Positions 49,051-60,582 of a stretch of DNA of 64,000 nt are shown here, in pieces. Within the stretch, counting starts at the first letter, position 1. Each line of letters begins with the position of its first letter. The notes beneath the pieces were generated by a model. That model was given only the letters and a program-made list of their open reading frames with translations. It made no database searches and had not been told where the DNA came from. Origin of the DNA: Mammaliicoccus stepanovicii (GTDB lineage: Bacteria; Bacillota; Bacilli; Staphylococcales; Staphylococcaceae); assembly GCF_002902525.1 (NCBI RefSeq), contig NZ_PPQZ01000015.1, positions 62,001 through 126,000 on the forward strand, in the 5' to 3' direction. Made by a program: the position numbers and the translations under genes.

Positions 49051-50457
49051 TTGTCACAAAATCAATTAAAAATGACGCCACATGATATCGTAGATCGCTT
49101 GAATGATCACATCATAGGTCAACAAGATGCTAAACGTAAAGTTTCGATAGCATTAAGAAATAGATATCGTAGAAGTTTATTAGATGAATCATTGCGAAAT
49201 GAAATCATTCCTAAGAACATTTTAATGATTGGTCCTACCGGTGTTGGTAAAACTGAAATCGCAAGAAGAATGGCAAAATTGGTAGGAGCACCATTCGTTA
49301 AAGTTGAAGCTACTAAATTTACAGAAGTAGGATATGTTGGTAGAGATGTAGAAAGCATGATCCGTGATTTAGTAGAAGTAGGAAGAAGAATTGTTAAAGA
49401 AGAAAAGAAAAAAGGCGTACAAGAAGAAGCAACACAAAAAGCAAATGAACGTTTAGTTAAGCTACTTGTACCAAGCATGAAGAAAAAAGCTCAAAATAGT
49501 AATAACAATAATCCATTAGAATCATTGTTTGGCGGACAGTTTCCTAACTTTAGTCAGCAAGAAGAAGTCGAAGAATCACCTTCAGAAGAAATTAAGACTA
49601 AAAGAGAAGATATCAAGAAACAACTATTTAATGGTGAGTTAGAAGAAGAAACAGTTAAATTAAAAGTCGAACAAGAACAACAATCGTTAGGCATGATGGG
49701 TATGGACAATAACCCACAAATGCAAGATATGTTAAGCCAAATGATGCCTAAGAAAAAGGTAGAACGTAAATTGCCTGTTAAAACAGCTAGAAAAATTTTA
49801 ATCGACGAAATTGCGAATGAATTGATTGATCAAGAATCTGTAAATGAAGAAGCTATACAATTAACAGAACAAATGGGTATGGTATTTATAGATGAGATTG
49901 ACAAGATTGCAGTGAGCAATAATAATGGCGGTCAAGACGTTTCGAGACAAGGTGTCCAAAGAGATATTCTTCCTATCGTTGAAGGTAGTGTCGTTCAAAC
50001 GAAATATGGTTCAATAAATACAGAACATATACTGTTTATTGGTGCAGGCGCGTTCCATATGTCTAAACCTAGTGACTTAATACCTGAACTTCAAGGTAGA
50101 TTCCCAATTCGTGTTGAATTAGATAGTTTAACAACAGAAGACTTTGTCAAAATCTTGAAAGAACCAAAGCAATCATTATTAGAACAATATAAAGCATTGC
50201 TTGAAACAGAAATGGTAACGATTAATTTCACTGAAGAAGCAATTGTGAGATTAGCAGAAATAGCATTTCAAGTGAACCAAGAAACCGATAATATTGGTGC
50301 AAGACGACTTCATACAATATTAGAAAAAATGCTAGAAGATCTTTCATTCGAGGCTTCAAATATGCCTCATGCTGTGGTTGATATCACACCAGAATATGTT
50401 AATCAAAAATTAGAATCAATAGCGACAAATAAAGATTTAAGTGCATTTATTTTATAA
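49051..50457 (+). CDS. hslU: ATP-dependent protease ATPase subunit HslU
   Basis: AAA+ unfoldase that feeds HslV. Walker [10 protein letters not shown], pore-loop region with GYVGRDVES, Walker [12 protein letters not shown], sensor region and [22 protein letters not shown] at the C-terminus, ending DLSAFIL, the tail that activates HslV. A variable acidic I-domain spans about 110-240. The ATG at 49036 lies before the site ggaggg, so TTG 49051, 7 bases after it, is the start, giving 468 residues. Confidence 0.96.
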   Translation: MSQNQLKMTPHDIVDRLNDHIIGQQDAKRKVSIALRNRYRRSLLDESLRNEIIPKNILMIGPTGVGKTEIARRMAKLVGAPFVKVEATKFTEVGYVGRDVESMIRDLVEVGRRIVKEEKKKGVQEEATQKANERLVKLLVPSMKKKAQNSNNNNPLESLFGGQFPNFSQQEEVEESPSEEIKTKREDIKKQLFNGELEEETVKLKVEQEQQSLGMMGMDNNPQMQDMLSQMMPKKKVERKLPVKTARKILIDEIANELIDQESVNEEAIQLTEQMGMVFIDEIDKIAVSNNNGGQDVSRQGVQRDILPIVEGSVVQTKYGSINTEHILFIGAGAFHMSKPSDLIPELQGRFPIRVELDSLTTEDFVKILKEPKQSLLEQYKALLETEMVTINFTEEAIVRLAEIAFQVNQETDNIGARRLHTILEKMLEDLSFEASNMPHAVVDITPEYVNQKLESIATNKDLSAFIL

Positions 50458-50475
50458 ATAAAAGGAGCAAGTCAA

Positions 50476-51249
50476 ATGAGTTTATTAACAAAAACAAGAG
50501 AATTAAACACGTTATTACAAAAGCACAAAGGTATTGCAGTAGATTTTAAAGATATGGCAAAAACAATAAGTAATGTTACTGTTACGAATGTATTCATTAT
50601 TTCAAGAAGAGGTAAAATTTTAGGATCAAGTTTAAATGAGTTGTTAAGCAATGAACGTATTATTAAGATGTTAGAAGATAGACATATTCCGAAAGAATAT
50701 ACAGATCAATTAATGCACGTAGAGCAAACAACTGAAAATATTGGAATCGACAACGTTTTAACTGTATTCCCACCAGAGAGTAAAGATTTATTTATCGATA
50801 GCCAAACTACAATCTTCCCTATTTTAGGCGGTGGAGAAAGATTAGGAACATTAGTTGTTGGTCGTGTAACACAAGATTTCAATGAAAATGACTTAGTTTT
50901 AGGTGAATATGCAGCAACTGTTATTGGTATGGAAATACTACGTGAAAAGCACAATGAAATTGAGCAAGAAGCACGTGATAAAGCTGCAATTACTATGGCA
51001 ATTAACTCACTTTCTTATTCAGAAAGAGAAGCGATTGAACATATCTTTGAAGAACTAGGTGCACCAGAAGGGTTACTTGTTGCTTCAAAAGTTGCAGATA
51101 GAGTTGGTATTACACGTTCTGTAATTGTTAATGCATTAAGAAAACTAGAAAGTGCTGGTGTGATTGAGTCAAGATCACTAGGAATGAAAGGTACATTCAT
51201 TAGAATTAAGAAAGAACGTTTCTTAGAAGAACTAGGTTTAAATAAATAA
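50476..51249 (+). CDS. codY: GTP- and branched-chain amino acid-sensing repressor CodY
   Basis: Global nutritional regulator. The N-terminal GAF-like ligand domain (about 1-155) contains isoleucine/valine pocket segments ([14 protein letters not shown] and [16 protein letters not shown]). The C-terminal winged HTH contains [34 protein letters not shown]-type motif. Length 257 as in S. aureus. Site aaaggagc precedes the ATG. It controls metabolism and virulence genes in staphylococci. Confidence 0.98.
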   Translation: MSLLTKTRELNTLLQKHKGIAVDFKDMAKTISNVTVTNVFIISRRGKILGSSLNELLSNERIIKMLEDRHIPKEYTDQLMHVEQTTENIGIDNVLTVFPPESKDLFIDSQTTIFPILGGGERLGTLVVGRVTQDFNENDLVLGEYAATVIGMEILREKHNEIEQEARDKAAITMAINSLSYSEREAIEHIFEELGAPEGLLVASKVADRVGITRSVIVNALRKLESAGVIESRSLGMKGTFIRIKKERFLEELGLNK

Positions 51250-51255
51250 AAACAC

Positions 51256-51284
51256 TTGATGAAGATTAGTATTTATGATATATT
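51256..51284 (+). promoter_or_regulatory. rpsB promoter and leader
   Basis: TTGATG (51256-51261), a 17-base spacer and TATATT (51279-51284). The implied leader of about 115 bases contains a perfect hairpin aacatt-gt-aatgtt (51344-51357) and a good ribosome site. Control by S2 is known in other bacteria, but no named element can be assigned. Confidence 0.5.
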
Positions 51285-51408
51285 TAAAAACGGCTATAAA
51301 GCCAAATTCACACATATACACGCAATATATGGAGTTGGTGCAACATTGTAATGTTGTTTCTATATAAAGTGTTTATGGCGGAATAAAACCAATTAGGAGG
51401 AATTAATC

Positions 51409-52185
51409 ATGGCAGTTATCTCAATGAAACAATTGCTTGAAGCAGGTGTTCACTTCGGTCACCAGACACGTCGTTGGAACCCAAAAATGAAGAAATACAT
51501 TTTCACAGAAAGAAACGGTATCTATATTATCGACTTACAAAAAACAGTTAAAAAAGTTGACGAAGCATACAACTTTATTAAATCTGTATCTGAAGAAGGC
51601 GGTAAAGTATTATTCGTAGGTACTAAGAAACAAGCACAAGAGTCAGTTAAAGAAGAAGCTGAACGTGCTGGACATTACTACATTAACCAAAGATGGTTAG
51701 GTGGAATATTAACTAACTACAAAACAATTTCTAAACGTGTAAAACGTATTTCTGAAATCGAAAAAATGGAAGAAGACGGTACATTTGATGTACTACCTAA
51801 AAAAGAAGTTGTAGAACTTAAAAAAGAATACGACCGTTTAATTAAATTCTTAGGCGGTATTCGTGATATGAAATCAATGCCTCAAGCATTATTCGTAGTT
51901 GACCCTCGTAAAGAGCGTAACGCGATTGCTGAAGCACATAAATTAAACATTCCAATCGTTGGTATTGTTGATACAAACTGTGATCCAGATGAAATCGACT
52001 ATGTTATCCCTGCAAACGATGATGCTATTCGTGCCGTTAAATTATTAACTGGTAAAATGGCAGATGCTATCTTAGAAGGTCAACAAGGCGTTTCAAACGA
52101 AGATGTTGCTGAAGAACAAAACATCAACTTAAATGAAACTGAACAAGCACCTAAAGAAGAAGCAACTAAAACGACTGAAGCATAA
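51409..52185 (+). CDS. rpsB: 30S ribosomal protein S2
   Basis: 258-residue ribosomal protein, beginning [32 protein letters not shown], with the second signature [33 protein letters not shown]. An acidic C-terminal tail of about 30 residues is typical of staphylococcal S2. Site aggagg precedes the ATG. A terminator-like hairpin lies between it and tsf. Confidence 0.98.
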   Translation: MAVISMKQLLEAGVHFGHQTRRWNPKMKKYIFTERNGIYIIDLQKTVKKVDEAYNFIKSVSEEGGKVLFVGTKKQAQESVKEEAERAGHYYINQRWLGGILTNYKTISKRVKRISEIEKMEEDGTFDVLPKKEVVELKKEYDRLIKFLGGIRDMKSMPQALFVVDPRKERNAIAEAHKLNIPIVGIVDTNCDPDEIDYVIPANDDAIRAVKLLTGKMADAILEGQQGVSNEDVAEEQNINLNETEQAPKEEATKTTEA

Positions 52186-52189
52186 TTTC

Positions 52190-52228
52190 AAAAAGGTGAT
52201 AAGGTTCTATAACTTATCACCTTTTTTT
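52190..52228 (+). terminator. Intrinsic terminator or attenuator between rpsB and tsf
   Basis: An 11-bp perfect stem (aaggtgataag / cttatcacctt) in an A/T-tract context with T7. It would lower tsf expression relative to rpsB unless a separate tsf promoter exists. Confidence 0.85.
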
Positions 52229-52286
52229 AGAAAGAATAACTAAAATAAAACATAAGTTAACACTTAAACAATGGAGGAATTAGATT

Positions 52287-53171
52287 ATGGCTATATCAGC
52301 TAAACTTGTCAAAGAATTGCGTGAAAAAACAGGCGCAGGTATGATGGACTGTAAAAAAGCTTTAACAGAAACAGATGGTGATATCGATAAAGCAGTAGAC
52401 TTTCTACGTGAAAAAGGTATTGCTAAAGCAGCTAAAAAAGCTGACCGTATCGCAGCTGAAGGTACAACATATGTAGCTTCTAAAGGAAATGACGCAGTAA
52501 TCCTTGAATTAAATTCAGAAACAGATTTCGTTGCGCGTAACGAAGGTTTCCAAAATTTAGTTAAAGAAATGGCTGATCATATCTTAGAAGTTAAACCTGC
52601 TGATGTTGAAGCTTTAAATGCTTCTAAATTATCAAATGGTCAAACAGTAGAAGAAAAAATGAACGAATCAATTTCAACAATTGGAGAAAAACTGACTTTA
52701 CGTCGTTTTACTTTAAAAACTAAAACAGATAACGATGCTTTCGGTGAGTATTTACACATGGGCGGACGTATCGGTGTATTAGCTGTTGTTGAAGGTTCTA
52801 CAAATGCAGATGCAGCTAAAGATGTAGCTATGCATATTGCAGCTTTAAACCCTAAATTCGTTTCTCGTGACCAAGTTTCTGCAGAAGAATTAGCTCACGA
52901 AAAAGAAATTCTTAAACAACAAGCATTAAATGAAGGTAAACCTGAAAATATCGTTGAAAAAATGGTAGAAGGTAGAATGCGTAAATATTTAGAAGAAATC
53001 TGTGCAGTAGACCAAGCATTTGTTAAAAACCCAGATCAAACAGTTGCTGAGTTCTTAAAAACAGAAGGTGGCGTGCTTGTAGATTTCGTTCGTTACGAAG
53101 TTGGTGAAGGTATCGAAAAACGTTCTGATAACTTTGCTGATGAAGTAAAAGGACAAATGAAAGGCAACTAA
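52287..53171 (+). CDS. tsf: Elongation factor Ts
   Basis: Guanine nucleotide exchange factor for EF-Tu, 294 residues. The N-terminal UBA-like domain has [34 protein letters not shown] and MHIAALNP follow in the core, and [11 protein letters not shown] ends the dimerisation part. Site tggagg precedes the ATG. pyrH and frr follow, an order conserved across bacteria. Confidence 0.98.
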   Translation: MAISAKLVKELREKTGAGMMDCKKALTETDGDIDKAVDFLREKGIAKAAKKADRIAAEGTTYVASKGNDAVILELNSETDFVARNEGFQNLVKEMADHILEVKPADVEALNASKLSNGQTVEEKMNESISTIGEKLTLRRFTLKTKTDNDAFGEYLHMGGRIGVLAVVEGSTNADAAKDVAMHIAALNPKFVSRDQVSAEELAHEKEILKQQALNEGKPENIVEKMVEGRMRKYLEEICAVDQAFVKNPDQTVAEFLKTEGGVLVDFVRYEVGEGIEKRSDNFADEVKGQMKGN

Positions 53172-53183
53172 GATTGCTTTTTA

Positions 53184-53211
53184 GAAAGAAGACACAAGCG
53201 TGTCTTCTTTC
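53184..53211 (+). terminator. Hairpin between tsf and pyrH
   Basis: A 12-bp perfect stem (gaaagaagacac / gtgtcttctttc) with AAGC loop. It lacks a long T tract, so it may be a weak terminator or an RNA-processing/stability hairpin. Confidence 0.6.
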
Positions 53212-53252
53212 GTTATATAAAGACCTAATTATAAGCATAGAGAGGGATTAAG

Positions 53253-53975
53253 ATGACAAAAAATTCTAAATATAAACGCGTCGTTCTAAAACTAAGTGGT
53301 GAAGCTTTAGCAGGAGATTCAGGATTTGGTATCAACCCAGTAGTCATTAAAAGTATCGCACAACAAGTATCTGAAGTGGCACAAATGGACTGTGAAGTTG
53401 CAGTTATCGTTGGTGGAGGCAATATTTGGAGAGGTAAAACAGGCAGTGATTTAGGTATGGATCGTGGTACTGCCGATTATATGGGCATGCTAGCTACTGT
53501 TATGAATGCTTTAGCATTACAAGATAGTCTAGAACAATTAGAGTGTGATACAAGAGTATTAACTTCAATTGAAATGAAACAAGTTGCAGAACCTTATATT
53601 AGAAGACGTGCTATTCGTCATTTAGAGAAAAAGAGAGTTGTTATTTTTGCGGCAGGAATAGGCAATCCGTACTTCTCAACAGATACTACAGCTGCACTAA
53701 GAGCTGCAGAAGTAGAAGCTGATGTTATCTTAATGGGTAAAAACAACGTTGATGGTGTTTATTCTGCAGACCCTAAAAAAGATCCAACTGCAGAAAAATA
53801 TGAAAGATTGACGTATATTCAAATGCTACAAGAGGGACTACAAGTTATGGATTCAACAGCATCATCATTCTGTATGGACAATGATATCCCACTTGTTGTA
53901 TTCTCAATTATGGAAGAAGGAAATATTAAACGTGCTGTTCAGGGTGAAGAAATCGGCACAATTATTACAAAATAA
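53253..53975 (+). CDS. pyrH: Uridylate kinase
   Basis: Amino acid kinase family UMP kinase, the bacterial form unrelated to eukaryotic UMP/CMP kinases. Motifs: [12 protein letters not shown] (phosphate loop), [23 protein letters not shown], and the [16 protein letters not shown] stretch. Length 240. Site gagaggg precedes the ATG. Confidence 0.98.
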   Translation: MTKNSKYKRVVLKLSGEALAGDSGFGINPVVIKSIAQQVSEVAQMDCEVAVIVGGGNIWRGKTGSDLGMDRGTADYMGMLATVMNALALQDSLEQLECDTRVLTSIEMKQVAEPYIRRRAIRHLEKKRVVIFAAGIGNPYFSTDTTAALRAAEVEADVILMGKNNVDGVYSADPKKDPTAEKYERLTYIQMLQEGLQVMDSTASSFCMDNDIPLVVFSIMEEGNIKRAVQGEEIGTIITK

Positions 53976-53992
53976 ACACGAGGTGTAATTCG

Positions 53993-54547
53993 ATGGCAGA
54001 TGTTAAACAAGAAACGAAATCGAAAATGAACAAAACAATTGAAAGTTTTTCAAGAGATTTAGCAGGAATTAGAACAGGTCATGCTAACGCTAACTTGTTA
54101 GAAAGAGTTAACGTAGAATATTATGGCGCGCCAACACCAATTCAACAATTGGCTGGTATTTCAGTGCCTGAAGCACGTTTACTTGTTGTTCAACCGTATG
54201 ATAAATCATCAGTTGATGATGTATTAAGAGCGATTAATGCTGCTAACTTAGGTGTTAATCCTACAAGTGACGGTACAGTGATTAGAATTACTGTTCCAGC
54301 TTTAACTGAAGAACGCAGAAAAGAATTAGTTAAAGAAGCTAAAAAAGAAGCTGAAAATGCAAAAGTTGCAATAAGAAATATTCGTCGTGATTCAAATGAA
54401 GATTTGAAAAAACAAGAAAAAAATGGCGACATTTCTGAAGATGACTTAAGAAAACAAACAGATGATGTTCAAGAAATTACAAATGAATTCATCAAAAAGA
54501 TAGATGAGTTAACAACTCAAAAAGAAAATGATATTTTAGAAGTATAA
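53993..54547 (+). CDS. frr: Ribosome recycling factor
   Basis: 184-residue RRF that splits post-termination ribosomes with EF-G. Signature stretches: [36 protein letters not shown] and [16 protein letters not shown]. Site acgaggtg precedes the ATG. It follows pyrH by 17 bases and ends at a terminator. Confidence 0.98.
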   Translation: MADVKQETKSKMNKTIESFSRDLAGIRTGHANANLLERVNVEYYGAPTPIQQLAGISVPEARLLVVQPYDKSSVDDVLRAINAANLGVNPTSDGTVIRITVPALTEERRKELVKEAKKEAENAKVAIRNIRRDSNEDLKKQEKNGDISEDDLRKQTDDVQEITNEFIKKIDELTTQKENDILEV

Positions 54548-54571
54548 TTTTCTATGAAATTAAAATAAAAT

Positions 54572-54622
54572 GGACAAACCTGGAAAAATCATAAGATTTT
54601 GTTTAGGTTTGTCCTTGTTTTT
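54572..54622 (+). terminator. Two-part intrinsic terminator after frr
   Basis: An outer 10-bp stem (ggacaaacct / aggtttgtcc) encloses an inner aaaatc / gatttt hairpin and leads to a T-rich tract. The remaining 160 bases before uppS are A+T-rich and hold no other clear element. Confidence 0.82.
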
Positions 54623-54785
54623 TGTTCAAAAGTGAATGAAAGACAAAGAATTGACTAAATTGAAACATATTGTCTTAAACTCTTTTGTCTTTATATACAC
54701 AGAATCAATCTTTTTGTGATAAAATGTATTACGATATGTTTAATTATTATACATATAAATTCGCGTTTGTTTGATGGAGGACGCT

Positions 54786-55538
54786 ATGATAAAAAAGTTT
54801 AAAAAACAAAAACAACAAATAAATACGCAAGAAACTGAATTAACAATACCGAACCATATAGCTATAATTATGGACGGTAATGGAAGATGGGCAAAAAATA
54901 AAAAAATGCCAAGAATTAAAGGTCATTACGAAGGTATGCAAACCGTTAAAAAAATCACAAGAAAAGCAAATGACTTAGGTGTGAAATATTTAACGCTATA
55001 TGCATTTTCAACTGAAAACTGGTCTAGACCTGAGGACGAGGTCAAATATCTCATGAAATTACCGGTTGATTTTTTGAAAACTTTTTTACCAGAGTTAATT
55101 GAAAAAAATGTTAAAGTTACCACGATAGGCTTTACTGATCAATTACCGAAGCATACTAAAAATGCTATCAATGAAGCAATCGAAAAAACAAAACATAACA
55201 CTGGTTTAAACCTTGTATTTGCACTTAACTATGGTGGAAGAGCCGAAATTGTTCATGCAGTTAAGGCATTATATAAAGAAGTTGAACAAGGTAAACTATC
55301 AGTTGATCAAATAACAGAAGAAAATATTGAAAAAAGTTTATTTACGTCAAATATGCCAGATCCAGAATTATTAATTCGTACATCAGGCGAAGAAAGATTG
55401 AGTAACTTCTTAATATGGCAATCTTCTTATAGTGAATTTGTATTTACTAAAACATTGTGGCCAGATTTTGATGAACAATCACTAATCGATTGTTTGAAAA
55501 TTTATCAGTCAAGACAACGTAGATTTGGTGGGCTGTAA
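54786..55538 (+). CDS. uppS: Undecaprenyl diphosphate synthase
   Basis: Cis-prenyltransferase that makes the C55 carrier for peptidoglycan and teichoic acids. Motifs: [13 protein letters not shown] with the catalytic Asp, [21 protein letters not shown] and [15 protein letters not shown]. The ATG at 54774 is part of the ribosome site, while ATG 54786 follows ggagg by 5 bases, giving 250 residues. It leads the uppS-cdsA-dxr-rseP-proS cluster. Confidence 0.97.
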   Translation: MIKKFKKQKQQINTQETELTIPNHIAIIMDGNGRWAKNKKMPRIKGHYEGMQTVKKITRKANDLGVKYLTLYAFSTENWSRPEDEVKYLMKLPVDFLKTFLPELIEKNVKVTTIGFTDQLPKHTKNAINEAIEKTKHNTGLNLVFALNYGGRAEIVHAVKALYKEVEQGKLSVDQITEENIEKSLFTSNMPDPELLIRTSGEERLSNFLIWQSSYSEFVFTKTLWPDFDEQSLIDCLKIYQSRQRRFGGL

Positions 55539-55549
55539 AGGAGAAAAAT

Positions 55550-56332
55550 ATGAAAACAAGAACTATATCCGCAATTGTGGCAATGGCTATTTTTTTGCCA
55601 ATTGTCATTTATGGGGGACTACCTGTCATTGTATTGGCCTATTTACTGGGCGTTATTGCACTTAAAGAAATATTGAACATGAATAATTTATCTATTCTGT
55701 CTGTACCTGGATTTTTATCTATTGTCTCTTTATTTATTATTTTATTACCTCAAGAAGTTATACATAACGACATACGCATTCAGTTACAGTTATTGATTGT
55801 TATGAGTTTCTTAATGTTGAGTTATACTGTAATGTCAAAAAATAGGTTTAATTTTATGGATGCTTCGTTTTGTGTACTATCTGTAACTTATATTGGTATT
55901 GGCTTTATGTATTTTTATGAAACAAGAGAACATGGCCTGCAATTTATTTTATTTGCATTATTAGTTGTATGGTTAACAGATACAGGGGCTTATATTTTCG
56001 GTAGATTATTTGGTAAACATAAATTATGGCCTTTAATTAGTCCTAACAAGACAATCGAAGGATTCATAGGTGGTATTTTCTCTAGTTTAATTGTCGCTGT
56101 TATTTTTGGACAATCATTTAATATGGATGTATCATTATGGTTACTTATTCCGCTAACAATGTTATTAAGTATGTTTGGTCAACTAGGTGATTTAGTTGAA
56201 TCAGGATTAAAGAGACATTTTGGTGTGAAAGATTCTGGGAATATTATGCCAGGACATGGTGGTATTCTAGATAGATTTGATAGCTTTATCTTTGTTTTAC
56301 CATTGTTAAATTTATTCCTATTCCAAATGTAA
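55550..56332 (+). CDS. cdsA: Phosphatidate cytidylyltransferase
   Basis: Integral membrane enzyme that makes CDP-diacylglycerol, precursor of phosphatidylglycerol and cardiolipin. About seven to eight helices. The family signature near the C-terminus reads [16 protein letters not shown] and then [12 protein letters not shown] with the acidic metal ligands; [12 protein letters not shown] lies before it. Length 260. It is 11 bases after uppS. Confidence 0.97.
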   Translation: MKTRTISAIVAMAIFLPIVIYGGLPVIVLAYLLGVIALKEILNMNNLSILSVPGFLSIVSLFIILLPQEVIHNDIRIQLQLLIVMSFLMLSYTVMSKNRFNFMDASFCVLSVTYIGIGFMYFYETREHGLQFILFALLVVWLTDTGAYIFGRLFGKHKLWPLISPNKTIEGFIGGIFSSLIVAVIFGQSFNMDVSLWLLIPLTMLLSMFGQLGDLVESGLKRHFGVKDSGNIMPGHGGILDRFDSFIFVLPLLNLFLFQM

Positions 56333-56347
56333 GATGAGGTGTTTTCT

Positions 56348-57478
56348 GTGAAGAATATAGCTATATTAGGTGCCAGTGGATCTATCGGGCAACAAGCATT
56401 AGATGTTATGAGAGAGCATAAAAGTGAGTTTAACCTCGTTGCATTTTCAGTCGGGAAAAATGTAACGTATGCACAAAGTATCATAAAAGAATTTCAACCT
56501 GAACTTGTATCCGTACAAAATGAAGAAGATATAAATAAATTAAATCATTTAGATGTTGAACTTGCATACGGTGAAGATGGTTTATTTAAGGTTGCAACTT
56601 TTCATAAAACGGATTTGTTATTAAATTCTGTTATGGGTAGTATTGGGTTAAGACCTACAATGGCTGCGATAGAAGCAGGCATTGATATCGGCTTAGCCAA
56701 CAAAGAAACGTTAGTCGCAGCTGGTGAGCTTGTAATGAAAAAAGCAAAAGAAAAAAATGTGAATATATTACCGGTTGACTCAGAGCATTCAGCTATCTTT
56801 CAATGCTTAAATGGTGAAAAACATAAAAATATTAATAAATTAATTATAACTGCAAGTGGTGGGTCATTTAGAGATATGACAAGGGCTCAACTTGAAGATG
56901 TAAGTGTTGAAGATGCGCTAAATCATCCTAATTGGTCTATGGGTCAGAAGATTACAATTGATTCAGCGACAATGATGAATAAAGGTTTAGAAGTAATTGA
57001 AGCAAAATGGTTATTTGATTTAAATATTGATCAAATCGAAACGGTATTACATAAAGAAAGCATTATTCATTCAATGGTTGAGTTTAATGATACAAGTGTC
57101 ATTGCTCAGTTAGGGACACCTGATATGCGTACGCCGATTCAATATGCTTTTACTTATCCAGAAAGAATTGAAAGAGATGCTGAAATGTTGAATTTAGCAC
57201 AAATTGGTCAATTGAATTTTAAAGAAATGGATTTTAAACGATTTAAATGTTTACAACTAGCTTATGATGCAATAAAAATTGGTGGATCCATGCCGGTTGT
57301 ACTTAATGCAGTAAATGAAGTAGCGGTTGATTTGTTCTTAAATAAGAAAATTTCATTCTTAGATATAGAACAAATGATCGAAAAAGAAATGAATGAGCAT
57401 CAAGTCATTAAAAATCCAGATTTAGAAACAATTCTAGGGATTGATGCTTTTTATAAATCTAAGGATTATGAGGTGTAA
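56348..57478 (+). CDS. dxr: 1-deoxy-D-xylulose 5-phosphate reductoisomerase
   Basis: NADPH enzyme of the non-mevalonate isoprenoid pathway. Motifs: [14 protein letters not shown] (NADPH), [22 protein letters not shown] (metal site), SGGSFRD and the NHPNWSMG stretch. Start GTG 56348, 6 bases after gaggtg, gives 376 residues; GTG 56339 overlaps that site. Staphylococci also use the mevalonate pathway: S. aureus and most other Staphylococcus lack dxr, whereas the S. sciuri group is known to have it, so its presence here favours that group. Confidence 0.95.
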   Translation: MKNIAILGASGSIGQQALDVMREHKSEFNLVAFSVGKNVTYAQSIIKEFQPELVSVQNEEDINKLNHLDVELAYGEDGLFKVATFHKTDLLLNSVMGSIGLRPTMAAIEAGIDIGLANKETLVAAGELVMKKAKEKNVNILPVDSEHSAIFQCLNGEKHKNINKLIITASGGSFRDMTRAQLEDVSVEDALNHPNWSMGQKITIDSATMMNKGLEVIEAKWLFDLNIDQIETVLHKESIIHSMVEFNDTSVIAQLGTPDMRTPIQYAFTYPERIERDAEMLNLAQIGQLNFKEMDFKRFKCLQLAYDAIKIGGSMPVVLNAVNEVAVDLFLNKKISFLDIEQMIEKEMNEHQVIKNPDLETILGIDAFYKSKDYEV

Positions 57479-57480
57479 GC

Positions 57481-58767
57481 GTGATTTATACAATATTAGC
57501 CTTTATTTTTGTTTTTGGTCTTTTAGTTACTGTTCATGAATATGGACATATGTTTTTTGCTAAACGCGCAGGTATAATGTGTCCAGAATTCGCAATAGGA
57601 ATGGGACCCAAAATATTTTCATATAAGAAAAATGAAACGTTATATACGATTCGGTTATTACCGGTAGGTGGATATGTAAGAATGGCAGGTGATGGATTAG
57701 AACAAAATCCATTATCTCCAGGTATGCATATAGCTATTAAATTGAATGATGACAATGAAATAACACACGTCATTATGGATGATCAACATAAGTTCCAACA
57801 AATTGAACATTTAGAAGTAAAAGATAGTGACTTTGATGATGAAATTTATATCGAAGGTATTACTTCAAGTGATGATGAAAGACATCGTTTCAAAATTTCA
57901 AGAGAAGCATTTTTTGTCCAAAATGGTGATTTAATCCAAATTGCACCAAAAGATAGACAATTGATGAGTAAGAAACCATACCAAAGGTTTCTAACATTAT
58001 TTGCAGGACCGTTATTTAATTTTATATTAGCATTAGTTATATTTATCGGATTAGCATATTGGTCAGGTGTGCCGACAAATAAACCTGTCGTTGGAGATTT
58101 AGAACAAGGCGGAGCAGCACAAACTGCAGGACTTAAAAAAGGTGACGAAATCATTTCAGTAGATGGGAAAAAGTTAAATAAATTTACTGATTTGCAACCA
58201 ATTTTAAAAGAAAAGAAATCAAATCCGGTTGAATTTAAAGTGAATCGTAATGGAAAAGAAAAGACAGCTACAGTCAAAGCTAAAAAAACAAAAATGCAAG
58301 TCAGTAAGAATAAATACGAAACGAGATACATGGTTGGAGTTGTACAATCAAAAGAGCATACATTGTTTGGACCATTGGCTTATGGAACTGAACAAACAAT
58401 AGCAGCCGGAAAAGTAATTTTCCAAGCTGTATTATCTCTGATTGGTAGTATCTTTACAGGTAGTTTCTCATTTGACATGTTAAATGGCCCTGTAGGTATA
58501 TATAGTAACGTTGATACAGTTGTCAAAGAAGGATTTATTACTTTAATGAGTTTTACAGCACTATTAAGTGTAAACCTAGGTATCATGAACTTATTACCTG
58601 TTCCAGCTTTAGACGGTGGTAGAATATTATTTGTAATTTACGAAATGATTTTTAGAAAACCAATAAACAAAAATGCTGAAAGGGTTATGTTGTCTATCGG
58701 TGCAGTATTCTTAATATTTGTCATGATTATGGTTACTTGGAATGATATACAACGTTACTTTATGTAG
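57481..58767 (+). CDS. rseP: RIP metalloprotease RseP (site-2 protease)
   Basis: Membrane zinc protease for regulated intramembrane proteolysis and peptide pheromone processing. The zinc motif His19-Glu20-x-x-His23 (HEYGH) lies in the first helix. A PDZ domain spans about 195-265 ([20 protein letters not shown]), and [13 protein letters not shown] holds the third zinc ligand in a C-terminal helix; four helices in all. Start GTG 57481 with gaggtg gives 428 residues. It is 2 bases after dxr. Confidence 0.96.
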   Translation: MIYTILAFIFVFGLLVTVHEYGHMFFAKRAGIMCPEFAIGMGPKIFSYKKNETLYTIRLLPVGGYVRMAGDGLEQNPLSPGMHIAIKLNDDNEITHVIMDDQHKFQQIEHLEVKDSDFDDEIYIEGITSSDDERHRFKISREAFFVQNGDLIQIAPKDRQLMSKKPYQRFLTLFAGPLFNFILALVIFIGLAYWSGVPTNKPVVGDLEQGGAAQTAGLKKGDEIISVDGKKLNKFTDLQPILKEKKSNPVEFKVNRNGKEKTATVKAKKTKMQVSKNKYETRYMVGVVQSKEHTLFGPLAYGTEQTIAAGKVIFQAVLSLIGSIFTGSFSFDMLNGPVGIYSNVDTVVKEGFITLMSFTALLSVNLGIMNLLPVPALDGGRILFVIYEMIFRKPINKNAERVMLSIGAVFLIFVMIMVTWNDIQRYFM

Positions 58768-58784
58768 CATAAAGGAGGAAGCGA

Positions 58785-60488
58785 ATGAAACAGTCGAAAA
58801 TTTTCATACCAACGTTAAGAGAAGTACCGGCAGAAGCAGAATCTGTTAGTCATAAACTCTTACTTAAAGCAGGTATGATTAAACAAAATGCAAGCGGGAT
58901 ATATAGTTATTTACCTACGGCGAAGCGTGTTTTAAATAAAATAGAACAAATTGTAAGAGAAGAAATGGAAAGAATTGATGGTGTTGAAGTATTAATGCCA
59001 GTTTTACAACAAGCTGAATTATGGAAAGAATCAGGTAGATGGGATGCCTATGGACCTGAGTTAATGAGAATGAAAGATCGTAATAGTCGTGAATTTAGTC
59101 TTGGTCCGACTCATGAGGAAGTGGTAACTTCACTTGTTAGAGATGAATTGAAATCTTATAAACGATTACCAATTACATTATTCCAAATTCAAACGAAATT
59201 TAGAGATGAAAAACGCCCAAGATTTGGTTTATTACGTGGTCGCGAATTTATTATGAAAGATGCATATTCTTTCCATGCAAATGAAGCATCTTTAGACGAA
59301 ACATACAACGATATGTACAATGCCTATCATAAAATCTTCACGAGAGTAGGATTGAATTTCAGACCTGTATTAGCAGATTCAGGTGCTATTGGTGGTGACC
59401 ATACACATGAGTTTATGGCACTAGCTGAAATTGGTGAAGATACAATTGTGTATAGTGACACAAGTGATTTCGCAGCAAATATCGAGAAAACTGAAGTTGT
59501 TTATACACCAAATCATGAGCATACACCAATTAAAGAACTTGAAAAAGTCGAAACACCAGGGGTACATACTGCCCAGAAATTAGCAGATTTCTTAAATGTT
59601 ACGGTTGATAAAATCGTTAAATCAATGATCGTTAAAGTCGAAGATGAATATGTCATGATTTTAATAAGAGGAAATCATGAAGTGAACGATGTGAAATTAA
59701 AATCATACTTCAAAACTGAAAATATCGAAATGGCAAATGAAAATGAAATCTTAAATATATTAGGTGCGAAACCTGGTAGCATAGGCCCTGTTCATGTTGA
59801 TAAAATTAAAATCTATGCTGATAATGATGTACAAGATATTAATAATTTAGCAGTAGGTGCTAACGAAGATGGATATCATTATTTAAATGCCAATGTTGAT
59901 CGTGACTTTAATGTTGAAGCATATGGTGATTTTAGGTTTATTTTAGAAGGTGAATCATTACCAAATAATTTAGGTAAAGCAAAATTTGCCGAAGGAATTG
60001 AAGTTGGACAAGTATTTAAATTAGGTACAAAATATTCAGAAAGCATGAATGCGACCTTCTTAGATGAACAAGGTAAAGCAAGACCGTTAATTATGGGTTG
60101 TTATGGTGTTGGGGTATCTAGAACGTTATCTGCTGTTATCGAACAACATCATGATGATCGTGGTGTGATTTGGCCGAAATCAATTGCACCATACGACGTA
60201 CATTTAATTGCTATAAATCCTAAGCAAGAAGCACAATTAGAGCTTGCTGATCAACTTTATGATCAACTTAGAAATCATTTTGATGTCTTATACGATGATC
60301 GTAAAGAAAGAGCAGGTGTTAAATTCAATGATGCAGATTTAATTGGTTTACCTGTTAGAGTTATGGTTGGTAAACAAGCAAGCGAAGGTATTGTTGAAGT
60401 TAAACGACGTGATAATTCTGAAAGTCAAGAAGTTCATATTGATGATTTGCAAGATGTTTTAAATGCGTTTTATGATGCTGTTAAATAA
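58785..60488 (+). CDS. proS: Prolyl-tRNA synthetase (bacterial type)
   Basis: Class II synthetase of 567 residues. Motif 2 region: [19 protein letters not shown]; motif 3: [20 protein letters not shown]. An editing (INS) domain lies between, about residues 225-390, and removes mischarged alanine. The anticodon-binding domain ends the protein. Site aaaggagga precedes the ATG. No T-box leader is present, as rseP ends 17 bases before. Confidence 0.98.
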   Translation: MKQSKIFIPTLREVPAEAESVSHKLLLKAGMIKQNASGIYSYLPTAKRVLNKIEQIVREEMERIDGVEVLMPVLQQAELWKESGRWDAYGPELMRMKDRNSREFSLGPTHEEVVTSLVRDELKSYKRLPITLFQIQTKFRDEKRPRFGLLRGREFIMKDAYSFHANEASLDETYNDMYNAYHKIFTRVGLNFRPVLADSGAIGGDHTHEFMALAEIGEDTIVYSDTSDFAANIEKTEVVYTPNHEHTPIKELEKVETPGVHTAQKLADFLNVTVDKIVKSMIVKVEDEYVMILIRGNHEVNDVKLKSYFKTENIEMANENEILNILGAKPGSIGPVHVDKIKIYADNDVQDINNLAVGANEDGYHYLNANVDRDFNVEAYGDFRFILEGESLPNNLGKAKFAEGIEVGQVFKLGTKYSESMNATFLDEQGKARPLIMGCYGVGVSRTLSAVIEQHHDDRGVIWPKSIAPYDVHLIAINPKQEAQLELADQLYDQLRNHFDVLYDDRKERAGVKFNDADLIGLPVRVMVGKQASEGIVEVKRRDNSESQEVHIDDLQDVLNAFYDAVK

Positions 60489-60528
60489 CTGATAAGAATA
60501 TAAAAATCTGATATAATATAAGATATTT

Positions 60529-60557
60529 AAAGAGGCTATTTAAATTAGCCTCTTTTT
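60529..60557 (+). terminator. Intrinsic terminator between proS and polC
   Basis: A 10-bp stem (aaagaggcta / tagcctcttt) with a 7-base loop and T tract, 25 bases before the polC start. A TATAAT lies just upstream at about 60512, so a polC promoter would overlap this hairpin. Confidence 0.82.
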
Positions 60558-60582
60558 CATTTTGATGAAGGTGGTCATATAA

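Noticed and set aside
57846-58331. 161-codon minus-strand open frame opposite rseP
   Set aside because: It lies fully within rseP on the other strand, has no ribosome site, and its composition follows the antisense of a real coding frame.
58768-58784. T-box riboswitch before proS
   Set aside because: Only 17 bases separate rseP and proS, leaving no room for a leader.
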